Of a DNA stretch of 64,000 bases, positions 52,737 through 61,734 are shown piece after piece. Source of the stretch: Sphingobacterium chungjuense (GTDB taxonomy: Bacteria; Bacteroidota; Bacteroidia; Sphingobacteriales; Sphingobacteriaceae). Positions within the stretch are counted from its first letter, which is position 1; every line of letters starts with the position of its first letter. The position numbers were made by a program, and so were the translations under genes. The notes below the pieces were generated by a model, which saw nothing but the letters and a program-made list of their open reading frames with translations, was not told the DNA's origin and ran no database searches. The stretch lies in contig NZ_WLYS01000001.1 in assembly GCF_011316935.1 (NCBI RefSeq), forward strand, positions 744,001-808,000, in the 5' to 3' direction.

Positions 52737-54056
52737 ATGGGTAGAGAAATATACGAAACGAAGCGAAAAGCACTTAAAATAAACCTGACACCTGAGTTTT
52801 ATGGTACTTTTGCCGAAATCGGTGCTGGACAGGAAGTAGCCCGTAACTTCTTTGAAGCAGGTGCTGCTTCGGGTACGATCGCAAAGACGATGTCTGCCTA
52901 CGACATGACCTTCTCCGATGCCATTTATGGCGCCGAAGAATCTGGCAGATATGTGAGTCGTACACGCCTTACCAAAATGATTTGCCGCGAGTTTGCTTTG
53001 CTAGAAGAGCGTTTACACGGCGACAAGTATGACAAACGTCTTTTCTTTGCCTTCGCCAATACGGTAACTACACTTAATTTTAGCAAAACAAATGATCCGC
53101 ATGGCTGGATTGGTATTCGTTTCCAACACGAAGTAGATAGCCCACCGAATGATGTCATTATACACATTCGTTTGCTAGACAGTGACAATACCTTACAGCA
53201 AAAAGTGTTGGGTATAATCGGTGTCAATTTAGTTTTCGCAGCCTACTATTACCGCGAAGATATACAAACACTGATCGAATCTTTAGTAGACAACTTGCCA
53301 ACCGGATCGGTAGAAATCGACCTAGTGAAGGTTGCTGGGCCTGTTTTTGAAAAGGTCAATGAGCGATTGATCAATCTTTACCTGATTGCCAAAGGTTTTT
53401 CTAAAGCGGCCATCTTCCGAGTAGACGGAAAAGCGGCTCAGGTCAAAGACTTTCTCTACAAAAAGGACATTATAATCCTCCGCACGAAATACCGCCAAAA
53501 ATCCCTTCCCAATTTTGATCTCTTCAATAGTGCCGTAGAGCAATTCAAGAAAAATACGAATGCCACAGACGAAAGTTTGGTCGTTATCATTGAGGTGTTG
53601 ATGAGCAATGTGTTGGATGAGGAAGTAAACTTATCGGACGAGGATTTAGAATACTTCGCCAAACGTGCGGAAGAGTTGTGTGCGACCGGAAATACCATTT
53701 TGCTTTCTAACTTCACAAGAAGTAACTATTTGGCGGAATTTCTAAACCAGTTCAAGCCTAAGAATATTGGTATCGCAACCAACATTTCCAACTTAAAGAA
53801 CATCTTCAACTCCGACAATTATCAGAAAGAAAACTATACCAACGAGCTGCTTTCGTATATCTCGGGTTTATTTAGCAAAAATGTGAAGCTCTATGCCTAC
53901 CCCTATTTGCAAGGAAAGGATCATGCGATCATTACGACAGCAAACATGCCTGTATCAGCCGATGCAAAACCGCTGTTTGACTTCCTGACGATGAATAAAT
54001 ACATCATCGATGTCGAAGGATTCGATACCAAAGATGTGAAGACACTAAAGTCTTAA
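52737..54056 (+). CDS. Conserved Bacteroidota protein of unknown function, 439 residues
   Basis: No signal peptide or membrane helix, so cytoplasmic. The N-terminus (FYGTFAEIGAGQEVARNFF, AASGTIAKTMSAYDMTFSDAIYG) is very strongly patterned and I recognise it as widely kept in Bacteroidota, but I know no function for it. Later parts are alpha/beta (VVIIEVLMSNVLDEEVNLS, TILLSNFTRSNYLAEFL, NIGIATNISNLKNIF). I see no P-loop or nucleotidyltransferase HxGH motif. The mRNA is probably leaderless. Confidence 0.85.
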   Translation: MGREIYETKRKALKINLTPEFYGTFAEIGAGQEVARNFFEAGAASGTIAKTMSAYDMTFSDAIYGAEESGRYVSRTRLTKMICREFALLEERLHGDKYDKRLFFAFANTVTTLNFSKTNDPHGWIGIRFQHEVDSPPNDVIIHIRLLDSDNTLQQKVLGIIGVNLVFAAYYYREDIQTLIESLVDNLPTGSVEIDLVKVAGPVFEKVNERLINLYLIAKGFSKAAIFRVDGKAAQVKDFLYKKDIIILRTKYRQKSLPNFDLFNSAVEQFKKNTNATDESLVVIIEVLMSNVLDEEVNLSDEDLEYFAKRAEELCATGNTILLSNFTRSNYLAEFLNQFKPKNIGIATNISNLKNIFNSDNYQKENYTNELLSYISGLFSKNVKLYAYPYLQGKDHAIITTANMPVSADAKPLFDFLTMNKYIIDVEGFDTKDVKTLKS

Positions 54057-54066
54057 TACCCAAAAA

Positions 54067-54336
54067 CTAGATCACTACTGTTTTCGTGATTACCGCCAGC
54101 AGCATGCCAAGGAATGTGACCAACACAAAGCCTTTTCCAAGCTGCTGGCGATCGTTGCGATAGCAATACCACACAGCGATCATATTGCCCGTTAAAGCCA
54201 GCACATATAATCCTAATGGCTTTTGAGGTATCAACTTTATCACAACCTCTGTATACTGTGTAAGGAGATACGCGATTATCGGCAGAATGAGTCCCAAAAT
54301 CAACCCCAAAAGCATACTATTTTTGCGTAGCATCAT
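54067..54336 (-). CDS. Small membrane protein behind surE, 89 residues
   Basis: Three hydrophobic segments (MLLGLILGLILPIIAYLL, LGLYVLALTGNMIAVWYC, FVLVTFLGMLLAVITKTVV). Its first base is the last base of surE, so the two are translationally coupled. Unknown function. Confidence 0.75.
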   Translation of the reverse strand: MMLRKNSMLLGLILGLILPIIAYLLTQYTEVVIKLIPQKPLGLYVLALTGNMIAVWYCYRNDRQQLGKGFVLVTFLGMLLAVITKTVVI

Positions 54337-55118
54337 TAGGATTTAGGAATATCAAAACTCCAAGAATTCAACTCTGGAATCACGTGGTGCGCCGTCATAT
54401 CAAACTGTGTAGGCACAACCGATACATAGCCATTGTTCAAGGCGAATACGTCGGTATCTTCGCCACGATCTTCTAACTGAAACTTGCCTGTAAGCCAAAA
54501 ATACTCCCGTTGATGTGGATCTACACGTTCTTCGAACTCTTCCACCCAACGACCACCCGCTTGCCGACATATTTTGATGCCTTGCAGCTTATCTACATTC
54601 GGAAAGTTCACATTGAGCAGCGAATGTTTAGGCAAACCATTTTGCAATACTTGCGTGGCGATACCACGAACGTATGTACGGCAGTGCTCAAAATTTGCAT
54701 CGTACGAAAAGTCATCCAACGAAAATCCAATGGATGGGATTCCCTCAATCGCTCCCTCTACTGCTGCCGACATCGTACCGGAGTACAATACATTGATCGA
54801 ATTATTCAACCCGTGATTGATACCTGAAACGCACAAATCGGGCTTACGCCCTTTAAATACTTTGTTGACCGCAAGCTTGACACAATCTACTGGCGTACCA
54901 GAGCATTTATACATCTCGACTTTCGGATAAATATCTACTCTATCAAGTCGCAAAGGCTTCCCAATCGTGATGGCATGTCCCATGCCCGATTGTGGGCCAT
55001 CTGGTGCGACCACGACGACTTCGCCAAGGTGTTGCATTTCTTCCATCAATACTTTGATGCCTGGCGCCGTAATGCCGTCATCGTTCACGACGAGTATAAG
55101 AGGTTTCTTTGTTGCCAT
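54336..55118 (-). CDS. surE: 5'/3'-nucleotidase SurE
   Basis: 260 residues. Metal site N12-D13-D14 in LVVNDDGITAPGI, S45 in PQSGMGHAIT, and SGINHGLN (Asn ligand). Removes phosphate from nucleoside 5'- and 3'-monophosphates and short polyphosphates; a survival factor in stationary phase. Normal length. Confidence 0.97.
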   Translation of the reverse strand: MATKKPLILVVNDDGITAPGIKVLMEEMQHLGEVVVVAPDGPQSGMGHAITIGKPLRLDRVDIYPKVEMYKCSGTPVDCVKLAVNKVFKGRKPDLCVSGINHGLNNSINVLYSGTMSAAVEGAIEGIPSIGFSLDDFSYDANFEHCRTYVRGIATQVLQNGLPKHSLLNVNFPNVDKLQGIKICRQAGGRWVEEFEERVDPHQREYFWLTGKFQLEDRGEDTDVFALNNGYVSVVPTQFDMTAHHVIPELNSWSFDIPKS

Positions 55119-55200
55119 GTAGCGAATTTAGGAAGAAAAACTTCGTTTCGCTCGATGCTCGGTAAGATTTTTGCAATAGTACATTCACAAAAAGACCAAT

Positions 55201-56031
55201 ATGATGAAGATTACAGGACTGGCATTAGTAGCTGCTGCTTTGGTGCTAAACGGATGTGGCGGTGGGAAACATGCTGCTTCAGAGAAACTATACGAAAAGA
55301 AAGCAACGGCCTTTGCAAAGACCATCACCGCACAACCAGCAGAAAACCAATGGGATAAAGTACCCGTCATTGATAAGGAGTGGATTGCCTCCGTTAATTT
55401 TGGAATCCGAAAACCCAATTATGTGATGATTCACCATACAGCACAAAAATCAGTAGACGAAACCATTAAAACCTTTCAGCTAGAGCGCACGCAAGTAAGC
55501 GCTCATTATGTGGTTGGCAGAAATGGTAAGGTGGTACAAATGGTCAATGATTACTTGAGAACACATCATGCTGGGGCTGGTATATGGGGCAATGATACCG
55601 ATCTAAACTCTTCATCTATCGGAATCGAACTAGACAATAACGGCACGACTGATCCTTGGCCTGAAGCACAAATTTCGGCTTTAATTCAACTTTTGACTAA
55701 GCTGAAGGAAAACTACAGAATCCCACAAGCTAACTTTATTGGTCACATGGACTTTGCGCCTTCGCGCAAACCTGATCCGGCGAATTTTCCTTGGGATCGT
55801 TTGGCGCAAGCGGGTTTTGGTTTCTGGTACGATGCTAATTTGCAGCCTGCACCTCAAGATTTCGATGTGCGCGTAGCACTACGTGTTATCGGATACGATA
55901 TCAAAAACTTAGATGCCGCTATCAAAGGATTTAAACGGCATTATATTCCACAAAATGCAAACGACACGACATTTAATGAACAGGAACGCGCGATCTTGTA
56001 TAATATCTATATGAAGTATTTGTATCTGTAA
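55201..56031 (+). CDS. N-acetylmuramoyl-L-alanine amidase lipoprotein
   Basis: 276 residues; lipobox LVLNG-C19 (weak but acceptable), then an amidase_2 domain. Zinc ligands are H78 or H79 in MIHHTAQ, H182 in GHMD, and D192 in KPDP. Cleaves the bond between muramic acid and stem peptide, probably in peptidoglycan recycling or remodelling from the periplasmic face of the outer membrane (AmiD-like). The C-terminal 60 residues form an extra helical domain. Confidence 0.92.
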   Translation: MMKITGLALVAAALVLNGCGGGKHAASEKLYEKKATAFAKTITAQPAENQWDKVPVIDKEWIASVNFGIRKPNYVMIHHTAQKSVDETIKTFQLERTQVSAHYVVGRNGKVVQMVNDYLRTHHAGAGIWGNDTDLNSSSIGIELDNNGTTDPWPEAQISALIQLLTKLKENYRIPQANFIGHMDFAPSRKPDPANFPWDRLAQAGFGFWYDANLQPAPQDFDVRVALRVIGYDIKNLDAAIKGFKRHYIPQNANDTTFNEQERAILYNIYMKYLYL

Positions 56032-56090
56032 GGTATTTAGCTTCCTTGAGCGATTTGCGGCTTTTGCTAAATTTTGATAAAAAAATGGAA

Positions 56091-56480
56091 GAACCCGTGC
56101 GGCTCGAGCACATAAAAAAGCGTTTAAAAGTCCCAAACAATGGAAGCACTATCCATTGTCTCGCCAAAATCTCGCATACAAAGTTTTGCAAAGTGCAGGA
56201 ATGGGTATCCGTTGTTGCAAAAATTTGAAGCGAGGAGTTTTTTGCTTACTTTTTTGCGGAAAAAAAGTAAGAGCCTGTGCGGCTTGAGCACATAAAAAAG
56301 CGCTTAAAAGTCCCAAACAATGGAAGCACTATCCATTGTCTCGCCAAAATCTCGCATACAAAGTTTTGCAAAGTGCAGGAATGGGTATCCGTTGTTGCAA
56401 AAATTTGAAGCGAAGAGTTTTTTGCTTACTTTTTTGCGGAAAAAAAGTAAGAGCCTGTGCGGCTTGAGCACGTATAAGAC
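56091..56480. repeat. 180-bp tandem repeat, two full copies and a partial third
   Basis: Units at about 56091-56270, 56271-56450 and 56451-56471; copies 1 and 2 differ by only a handful of bases. Each full unit has two hairpins: ACAATGGA-N7-TCCATTGT and CTTACTTTTTT-GCGG-AAAAAAAGTAAG. No convincing gene: open frames here are short and follow the repeat. It fills the 516-base gap between the amidase and nadD. The two-hairpin form suggests a dispersed non-autonomous element. Confidence 0.85.
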
Positions 56481-56547
56481 AAAACGTTTAAAGAATAAAT
56501 GGATATCATTCCATAAATCCTACGCCAACTTTTGGTTACAACGGGAT

Positions 56548-57129
56548 TTAACGACTATACAAGCCCTTCTTATCTATAAAGTCGATCACTGCGTCCGGCG
56601 TCATAAATTGAACGCTCTTACCTGCTTGAATTGCTTTACGAATTGCCGTTGAGGATAATTCCATTTGAGGAGTTTCGGTACGCGTGACCGATGGATGATT
56701 TGCTAATTCACCAGCATCATAAGCTGGTCTGGGATACACCAAGATCTTATAATCTCTTAGAATAATATCGGCATTCTTCCATTTCTGGAAACTAGCCAAA
56801 TTATCTTCGCCCATGATCAACGAAAAATCGTAATCTGCGTAGCGCTCTTTCAGGTGAATCAGCGTATCGATGGTATACGATGGCTGAGGCAAGTTAAATT
56901 CTATATCCGAGGCGCGCAATCGATCGCTATCTTGTAGGGCTAAGTTCACCATCTCCAGACGATCGTACATATTGGCCAAGCTCTTTTTTTCTTTGAAGGG
57001 GTTTTGCGGTGATACCACAAACCACACCTCATCCAACGAAGTATAGTGAGCCATATGGTTTGCAATAATCAAATGACCCACATGAATGGGGTTAAATGAT
57101 CCAAAAAACAAACCTACGTGCTTACTCAT
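56548..57129 (-). CDS. nadD: Nicotinate-nucleotide adenylyltransferase
   Basis: Makes nicotinate adenine dinucleotide from nicotinate mononucleotide and ATP in NAD synthesis. 193 residues, with GLFFGSFNPIHVGH (HxGH at 17-20) and the C-terminal ELSSTAIRKAIQ (ISSTxIR-type) motif. Third gene of yicC-gmk-nadD (7-base gap). Confidence 0.96.
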   Translation of the reverse strand: MSKHVGLFFGSFNPIHVGHLIIANHMAHYTSLDEVWFVVSPQNPFKEKKSLANMYDRLEMVNLALQDSDRLRASDIEFNLPQPSYTIDTLIHLKERYADYDFSLIMGEDNLASFQKWKNADIILRDYKILVYPRPAYDAGELANHPSVTRTETPQMELSSTAIRKAIQAGKSVQFMTPDAVIDFIDKKGLYSR

Positions 57130-57136
57130 AATCCGG

Positions 57137-57706
57137 TTAAGATTTAATAAATGGAATAACCAAGTCCTCCGCTTGCTGGCAAGCTTCCTCTAGCTCAAAA
57201 TTGTTGAGGATGACATCAAATTTATCCGCAAAACTAAGCTCATGCTCGGCTTTGGCAAAACGCTCTTTCAACTTTTCTTCGCTGTCTGTTCCTCTTCCGG
57301 CTAAGCGCTCTTTCAACACCGCCAAAGAGGGTGGATTGACAAAAATAGCTAAAGCCTGATCTGGGAACTTAGATTTCAAGCGCAATCCTCCAACCACGTC
57401 AATATCAAAAATTACATGTTTGCCTTCGGCCCAAATGCGCTCTACTTCCGAACGCAACGTACCGTAAAAAGTGCCCGAATATACTTCTTCAAACTCGATG
57501 AAATTCTGGTGCGCAATCTTGTGCAGAAAATCGTCTTTGGAGATAAAATAATAATCTTTGCCATCTACCTCTTCGCCACGTGGAGCACGCGTACTTGCCG
57601 AGATAGAAAAAGCCAGATCATTGGGATATTTATTTAATAGATGTCTTACTATGGTTGTTTTTCCTGCGCCGGATGGTGCAGAAAAGATAATCAATTTGCC
57701 ACTCAT
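57137..57706 (-). CDS. gmk: Guanylate kinase
   Basis: GMP plus ATP to GDP plus ADP. 189 residues; P-loop SAPSGAGKTT (9-18), GMP-binding ISASTRAPRGEEVDGKDYYF, and LAGRGTDSEEKLKERF lid. Lies 7 bases behind yicC, a widely kept pair. Confidence 0.97.
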   Translation of the reverse strand: MSGKLIIFSAPSGAGKTTIVRHLLNKYPNDLAFSISASTRAPRGEEVDGKDYYFISKDDFLHKIAHQNFIEFEEVYSGTFYGTLRSEVERIWAEGKHVIFDIDVVGGLRLKSKFPDQALAIFVNPPSLAVLKERLAGRGTDSEEKLKERFAKAEHELSFADKFDVILNNFELEEACQQAEDLVIPFIKS

Positions 57707-57713
57707 GCTACTC

Positions 57714-58589
57714 TTATAGTACGTTTAATAACTGTTCTTTGATTTTTTCCAGCTCTTCTTTCATCCGCACAACGATCTGTTGGATATGTGCATTATTTGC
57801 TTTGGAGCCCAACGTATTTATTTCTCTACCCATTTCTTGGGAGATGAATCCTAATTTTTTTCCACTAGGATTAGGCGCTTTCAGCGCTTCTAGGAAATAC
57901 GCACAGTGGCTACTCAAGCGCACTTTTTCTTCGGTGATGTCTAACTTATCGATGTAATAAATCAATTCCTGCTCGAAACGATTCATGTCTACATTTTCTT
58001 TGCCAACAGCAGTATCCATATATTGCGCAATGCGTTCGCGAATCAAAGGAATACGATCGCCATCTACTGCTTCTACCTCCTTTTGGAAAGCCATGATATC
58101 CTCCACGCGTTTTTGTAGATCTGCACGTAATACATGGCCTTCATCCAAACGGAATTGATTGAATTTTTCGATCGCTTGGTGGAATGCTTCGAATAAAACA
58201 TTGGCCTCTTCTTCATCCGTTTCGGCTTCATTAGATCCGACCACATCCGGCATCTGCAATGCCAATTGAAGCAATGGCGATTGTTGATCGCCAACTACAT
58301 TTGCCAATTCTTGTAGCTGCGTGTAGTACTTTTTAAATAATGTTTCGTTGATGCTGGATGATTTCGCGGTTTGATCTGCATATTCCGCCGTTACCGTGAT
58401 ATTGACCTTTCCTCGCTCGATGAGCTTTCCGCTTTCGGCGCGCAGCGCCAATTCCTTATCAGATACGTGCTTAGGCAAACGCAAGCTCAGCTCTAAAAAC
58501 TTCGAATTGAGGGATTTTATTTCTACAGTGTACTTTACCGTTTGGTTTTCTGCCAAACCTGTACCGTAGCCGGTCATGGATTTTATCAT
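57714..58589 (-). CDS. YicC-family protein (probable endoribonuclease)
   Basis: 291 residues from ATG 58589, giving the standard start MIKSMTGYG; an in-frame TTG two codons up lies in the promoter. N-terminal YicC domain and C-terminal DUF1732 domain (KKLGFISQEMGREINTLGSK). Homologues are RNases that act on small RNAs. A -7 box is only 3 bases before the ATG. Confidence 0.93.
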   Translation of the reverse strand: MIKSMTGYGTGLAENQTVKYTVEIKSLNSKFLELSLRLPKHVSDKELALRAESGKLIERGKVNITVTAEYADQTAKSSSINETLFKKYYTQLQELANVVGDQQSPLLQLALQMPDVVGSNEAETDEEEANVLFEAFHQAIEKFNQFRLDEGHVLRADLQKRVEDIMAFQKEVEAVDGDRIPLIRERIAQYMDTAVGKENVDMNRFEQELIYYIDKLDITEEKVRLSSHCAYFLEALKAPNPSGKKLGFISQEMGREINTLGSKANNAHIQQIVVRMKEELEKIKEQLLNVL

Positions 58590-58592
58590 ACG

Positions 58593-58600
58593 CAAAGGTA
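58593..58600 (-). promoter_or_regulatory. -7 box TACCTTTG, 3 nt before the yicC start codon
   Basis: Perfect TAnnTTTG on the minus strand; the expected transcription start coincides with the A of the ATG. It drives yicC-gmk-nadD. Confidence 0.65.
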
Positions 58601-58686
58601 CGAAAACCTATATGAAAATTAATTGATAATCTCTAGACCTCGAGAAGAGGCTATTTCTTCAGAAAAAATACAGAAAACCGTATGAG

Positions 58687-59358
58687 TCATAAGCCTTCGG
58701 CGCGCGCTTTGCGCGATGTATTCCACTCCTTGATAAAGCCATAAATAATTGGCAACACCGAGACCAAGATAATGCCTAAGACGACTTTTTCAAAGTTGTC
58801 AGCCACCACCGGAATATTGCCCAAGAAGTACCCGACCAAGGTGATACCGAATACCCAAACGAAACCTCCGATGACATTGAACGTGAAAAAGCGACCATAG
58901 TTCATATGTCCAATTCCCGCAACAAAAGGAGCAAAGGTTCTCACGATCGGAACGAAACGAGCGATAATGATGGTCTGAGGACCATGTTTTTCGTAAAATT
59001 GATTGGTTTTTTCGATGTATTCGTCTTTGACGAGCTGCTTGTTGAACAATCGTAACCGCACAAATCGATCGCCAGCATACTTACCAATGAGATAGTTGCA
59101 GGCATCACCTAAAACCGCAGCAACGAATAGCAATACCAAGCAAAAGTAAATGTTTAGCTGTCCTTGCGCCGCAAACATACCCACAGCAAATAATAGGGAA
59201 TCGCCCGGCAAGAATGGCATGACGACCAAACCTGTTTCAACGAAAATAATAAGAAATAGGATCGCATAGATCCAATATTTGTAATCAGCAATCAGCTGTA
59301 TCAGATGATCGTCAATGTGTAAGATGAAATCGATGATTCCATATAAAAAATCCGTCAT
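58687..59358 (-). CDS. DedA-family membrane protein
   Basis: 223 residues, five to six helices. Family motifs: FLPGDSLLFAVG, a G-D-x3-Y-x2-G stretch (GDACNYLIGKYAG), and RFVPIVRTFAPFVAGIGHM. DedA proteins flip undecaprenyl phosphate or phospholipids across the inner membrane. Behind dnaN with a 14-base gap, so likely one transcript. Confidence 0.93.
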   Translation of the reverse strand: MTDFLYGIIDFILHIDDHLIQLIADYKYWIYAILFLIIFVETGLVVMPFLPGDSLLFAVGMFAAQGQLNIYFCLVLLFVAAVLGDACNYLIGKYAGDRFVRLRLFNKQLVKDEYIEKTNQFYEKHGPQTIIIARFVPIVRTFAPFVAGIGHMNYGRFFTFNVIGGFVWVFGITLVGYFLGNIPVVADNFEKVVLGIILVSVLPIIYGFIKEWNTSRKARAEGL

Positions 59359-59372
59359 CGTAGCTGAGCTGA

Positions 59373-60494
59373 CTAATTATTGTTTAACATGACAGGCATG
59401 ACCAACATCAAGACATCTTCACTGTCTTCTTTGATCGCTGGGAATAATAATCCGGCACGATTTGGTGTACTCATTTCTAAAGTCACCTCTTCAGAACCTA
59501 AATTATTCAACATCTCTACCAAGAAACGCGCATTAAACCCGATCTCCATATCATCTCCCTCGTACTGACAGCTCAAACGCTCATGTGCTTCGTTGGAGAA
59601 ATCCAAATCTTCTGCCGAAATGTGCAATTCACTTCCTGAGATTTTCAACCGCACTTGATGCGTCGTTTTATTCGCGAAAATTACGACGCGGCGCAAAGAG
59701 TTTAAGAAACTCGCACGCTCCACCGTCAATTTGTTAGGATTCACCTGTGGAATTACCGCTTCGTAATCTGGGTAACGCTCGTCGATCAATCGACAGATCA
59801 ACGATACATGACCGAATTGGAAAAATGCATTGGTATTATTGTATTCGATAGATACGTTGATATCATCTGAAGGCAACGAAGACTTCAACAGATTCAAGGC
59901 TTTTTTCGGTAATATTAAGGATGTCGGTTTTTCCGCGCCAATATCCGTACGACGGTAGCGCACCAGTTTGTGCGCATCTGTAGATACAAAAGTAATCGAC
60001 TGCTCCGCCAATTGTACATATACACCCGACATCGCCGGTCTCAATTCGTCGCTACTTACCGCAAAAATAGTTTTGCTAATGGCTTCTGCTAAGATCGGAG
60101 CCGCGATATTCACCGTAGAGATATTATCTACCACCGGGATTTTCGGAAAATCATCCGCATTCTCGCCACTCAATTTGTATTTACCGTCTCCCGCGCTGAT
60201 TTCAATAGCCATCGTGGCTGTATCCACCGAGAAAGCAACCGGCTGATCTGGAAGAGTTTTCAACGTCTCGATCAGGATCTTGGATGGCATGGCAACACGA
60301 CCTTCTTCTTTGGCTTCGATCTGCAACGATGTCACCATACTGGTCTGCAAATCAGTCGCCGAGATAGTCAGTTCGTTGTCTTTAATTTCGAACAAAAAGT
60401 TCTCCAAAATAGGCAAAACCGTGCTGCTACTAGATGCTCCGCTAATGGCCTGCAATTGCTTTAATAAAGTGGATGTGGATACGATAAACCTCAT
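59373..60494 (-). CDS. dnaN: DNA polymerase III beta subunit (sliding clamp)
   Basis: 373 residues, three clamp domains, normal length. Starts MRFIVSTSTLLKQLQAISG and ends MLVMPVMLNN, close to the usual MPMR tail (here MPVM). Encircles DNA and gives processivity to replication. dnaA and recF are not beside it, so this is not an origin-type dnaA-dnaN cluster. Confidence 0.97.
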   Translation of the reverse strand: MRFIVSTSTLLKQLQAISGASSSSTVLPILENFLFEIKDNELTISATDLQTSMVTSLQIEAKEEGRVAMPSKILIETLKTLPDQPVAFSVDTATMAIEISAGDGKYKLSGENADDFPKIPVVDNISTVNIAAPILAEAISKTIFAVSSDELRPAMSGVYVQLAEQSITFVSTDAHKLVRYRRTDIGAEKPTSLILPKKALNLLKSSLPSDDINVSIEYNNTNAFFQFGHVSLICRLIDERYPDYEAVIPQVNPNKLTVERASFLNSLRRVVIFANKTTHQVRLKISGSELHISAEDLDFSNEAHERLSCQYEGDDMEIGFNARFLVEMLNNLGSEEVTLEMSTPNRAGLLFPAIKEDSEDVLMLVMPVMLNNN

Positions 60495-60561
60495 TTGTCG
60501 TTGGCTATTTTATACTGCAATAATACAAAAAGATTCCAACTTTCTTCCAAGCTTTTTTCGT

Positions 60562-60569
60562 TACTTTTG
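60562..60569 (+). promoter_or_regulatory. -7 box TACTTTTG of the holB operon
   Basis: Perfect TAnnTTTG, 12 bases before ATG 60582; divergent from dnaN. Confidence 0.6.
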
Positions 60570-60581
60570 TACGAATCTGCT

Positions 60582-61730
60582 ATGCGTTTTGAAAATATAA
60601 TAGGTCACGACAGCGTTAAACAACATCTCGTACGTACAGTGCAAGATAACCGGGTAAGTCATGCCCAATTATTTCTCGGACCAGAAGGTTCCGGCTCTTT
60701 GGCGCTGGCGATCGCATACGCACAATTCGTGAATTGCGAAGACAAACAGGAAGCAGATAGCTGTGGCGTTTGTGCTTCTTGCCGCAAATACGAAAAGTTA
60801 ATCCACCCGGATTTACATTTTTCTTATCCTTTTTTCGCCAAATCTTCTGGTGAAGTCGCCATCAACTATATCGAAGCTTGGCGACAGGCCTTGTCAGAAA
60901 ATCCGTATATGGGGATGAATGCGTGGCGAGCGCAGTTTGATGCGCAAAACAAACAAGCCAACATTAATATTGCAGAGGTACACGATATCATCAAGAAACT
61001 CAGTTTCAAAGCATTCGAATCTGAGTATAAAGTGTTGATTATGTGGCTTCCAGAATACTTGGATGCGCAGGGAAATGCTTTATTGAAACTGATTGAAGAA
61101 CCGCCTGAGAAAACATTGTTTCTACTGGTTGCGGAAAATCAAGATCGTATTCTGAATACCATCATTTCGCGAACACAGTTGGTGAAAATTCACAAACTGA
61201 CACATACCGACATCAATCAATACCTTATTGAAAACAAGGGGATAGATCCACTCAAAGCGGGAGAGATCTCTTTCTTGGCAGATGGCAATTTGCAATCTGC
61301 GATGGAGTTGCTGCAAAGCGATAGCAATGCGTACTTTGATCTGATGATCCAATGGTTGCGTTTGGTGGTGACCGATACGGGGCTTAAGCTGATTCAATTA
61401 TCGGAGGTCGATTTCCCGAAATTGGGTAGGGAAAATCAAAAAAACTTCCTAATGTATACCATCGGCATGATGCGACAGATCGTGTTGAAATCGCAGGGGC
61501 TGGAAAGTTTGATCTTCCTGCAAGACAAAGAATTGGATTTTATTACTAAATTTAGTGAAATATTTACACTGGAACAATTAAGCGCAGGGGTAGATCTACT
61601 GGAGAAAACGCATTACGCCGTCGAGCGGAATGCCAATGCTAAAATATTATTTTTAGACTTATCTTTGCAGTTAGTTTTATTGTTCAAATACAAAACGTTC
61701 CGCCAACAGGCGGACTCAATATATATATAG
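60582..61730 (+). CDS. holB: DNA polymerase III delta' subunit
   Basis: 382 residues from ATG 60582; an upstream in-frame start would cross the promoter. Clamp-loader AAA+ subunit. Four zinc cysteines C52, C61, C64, C67 are present. The P-loop is degenerate (GPEGSGSL, 33-40): the Lys and Thr needed for ATP are replaced by Ser and Leu, as in other delta' proteins that do not hydrolyse ATP. The sensor IISRTQ is kept. Next gene is 5 bases on. Confidence 0.92.
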   Translation: MRFENIIGHDSVKQHLVRTVQDNRVSHAQLFLGPEGSGSLALAIAYAQFVNCEDKQEADSCGVCASCRKYEKLIHPDLHFSYPFFAKSSGEVAINYIEAWRQALSENPYMGMNAWRAQFDAQNKQANINIAEVHDIIKKLSFKAFESEYKVLIMWLPEYLDAQGNALLKLIEEPPEKTLFLLVAENQDRILNTIISRTQLVKIHKLTHTDINQYLIENKGIDPLKAGEISFLADGNLQSAMELLQSDSNAYFDLMIQWLRLVVTDTGLKLIQLSEVDFPKLGRENQKNFLMYTIGMMRQIVLKSQGLESLIFLQDKELDFITKFSEIFTLEQLSAGVDLLEKTHYAVERNANAKILFLDLSLQLVLLFKYKTFRQQADSIYI

Positions 61731-61734
61731 ACAT

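Noticed and set aside
56091-56480. CRISPR array
   Set aside because: The repeat is 180 bases long and tandem, without short repeats and unique spacers; no cas genes are present.
56320-56652. 110-codon plus-strand frame in the tandem repeat and the 3' end of nadD
   Set aside because: Repeat-derived and crosses into nadD on the other strand; composition is not protein-like.
59373-61730. Replication origin near dnaN and holB
   Set aside because: No dnaA gene, DnaA-box cluster or AT-rich unwinding region is visible between the two genes.
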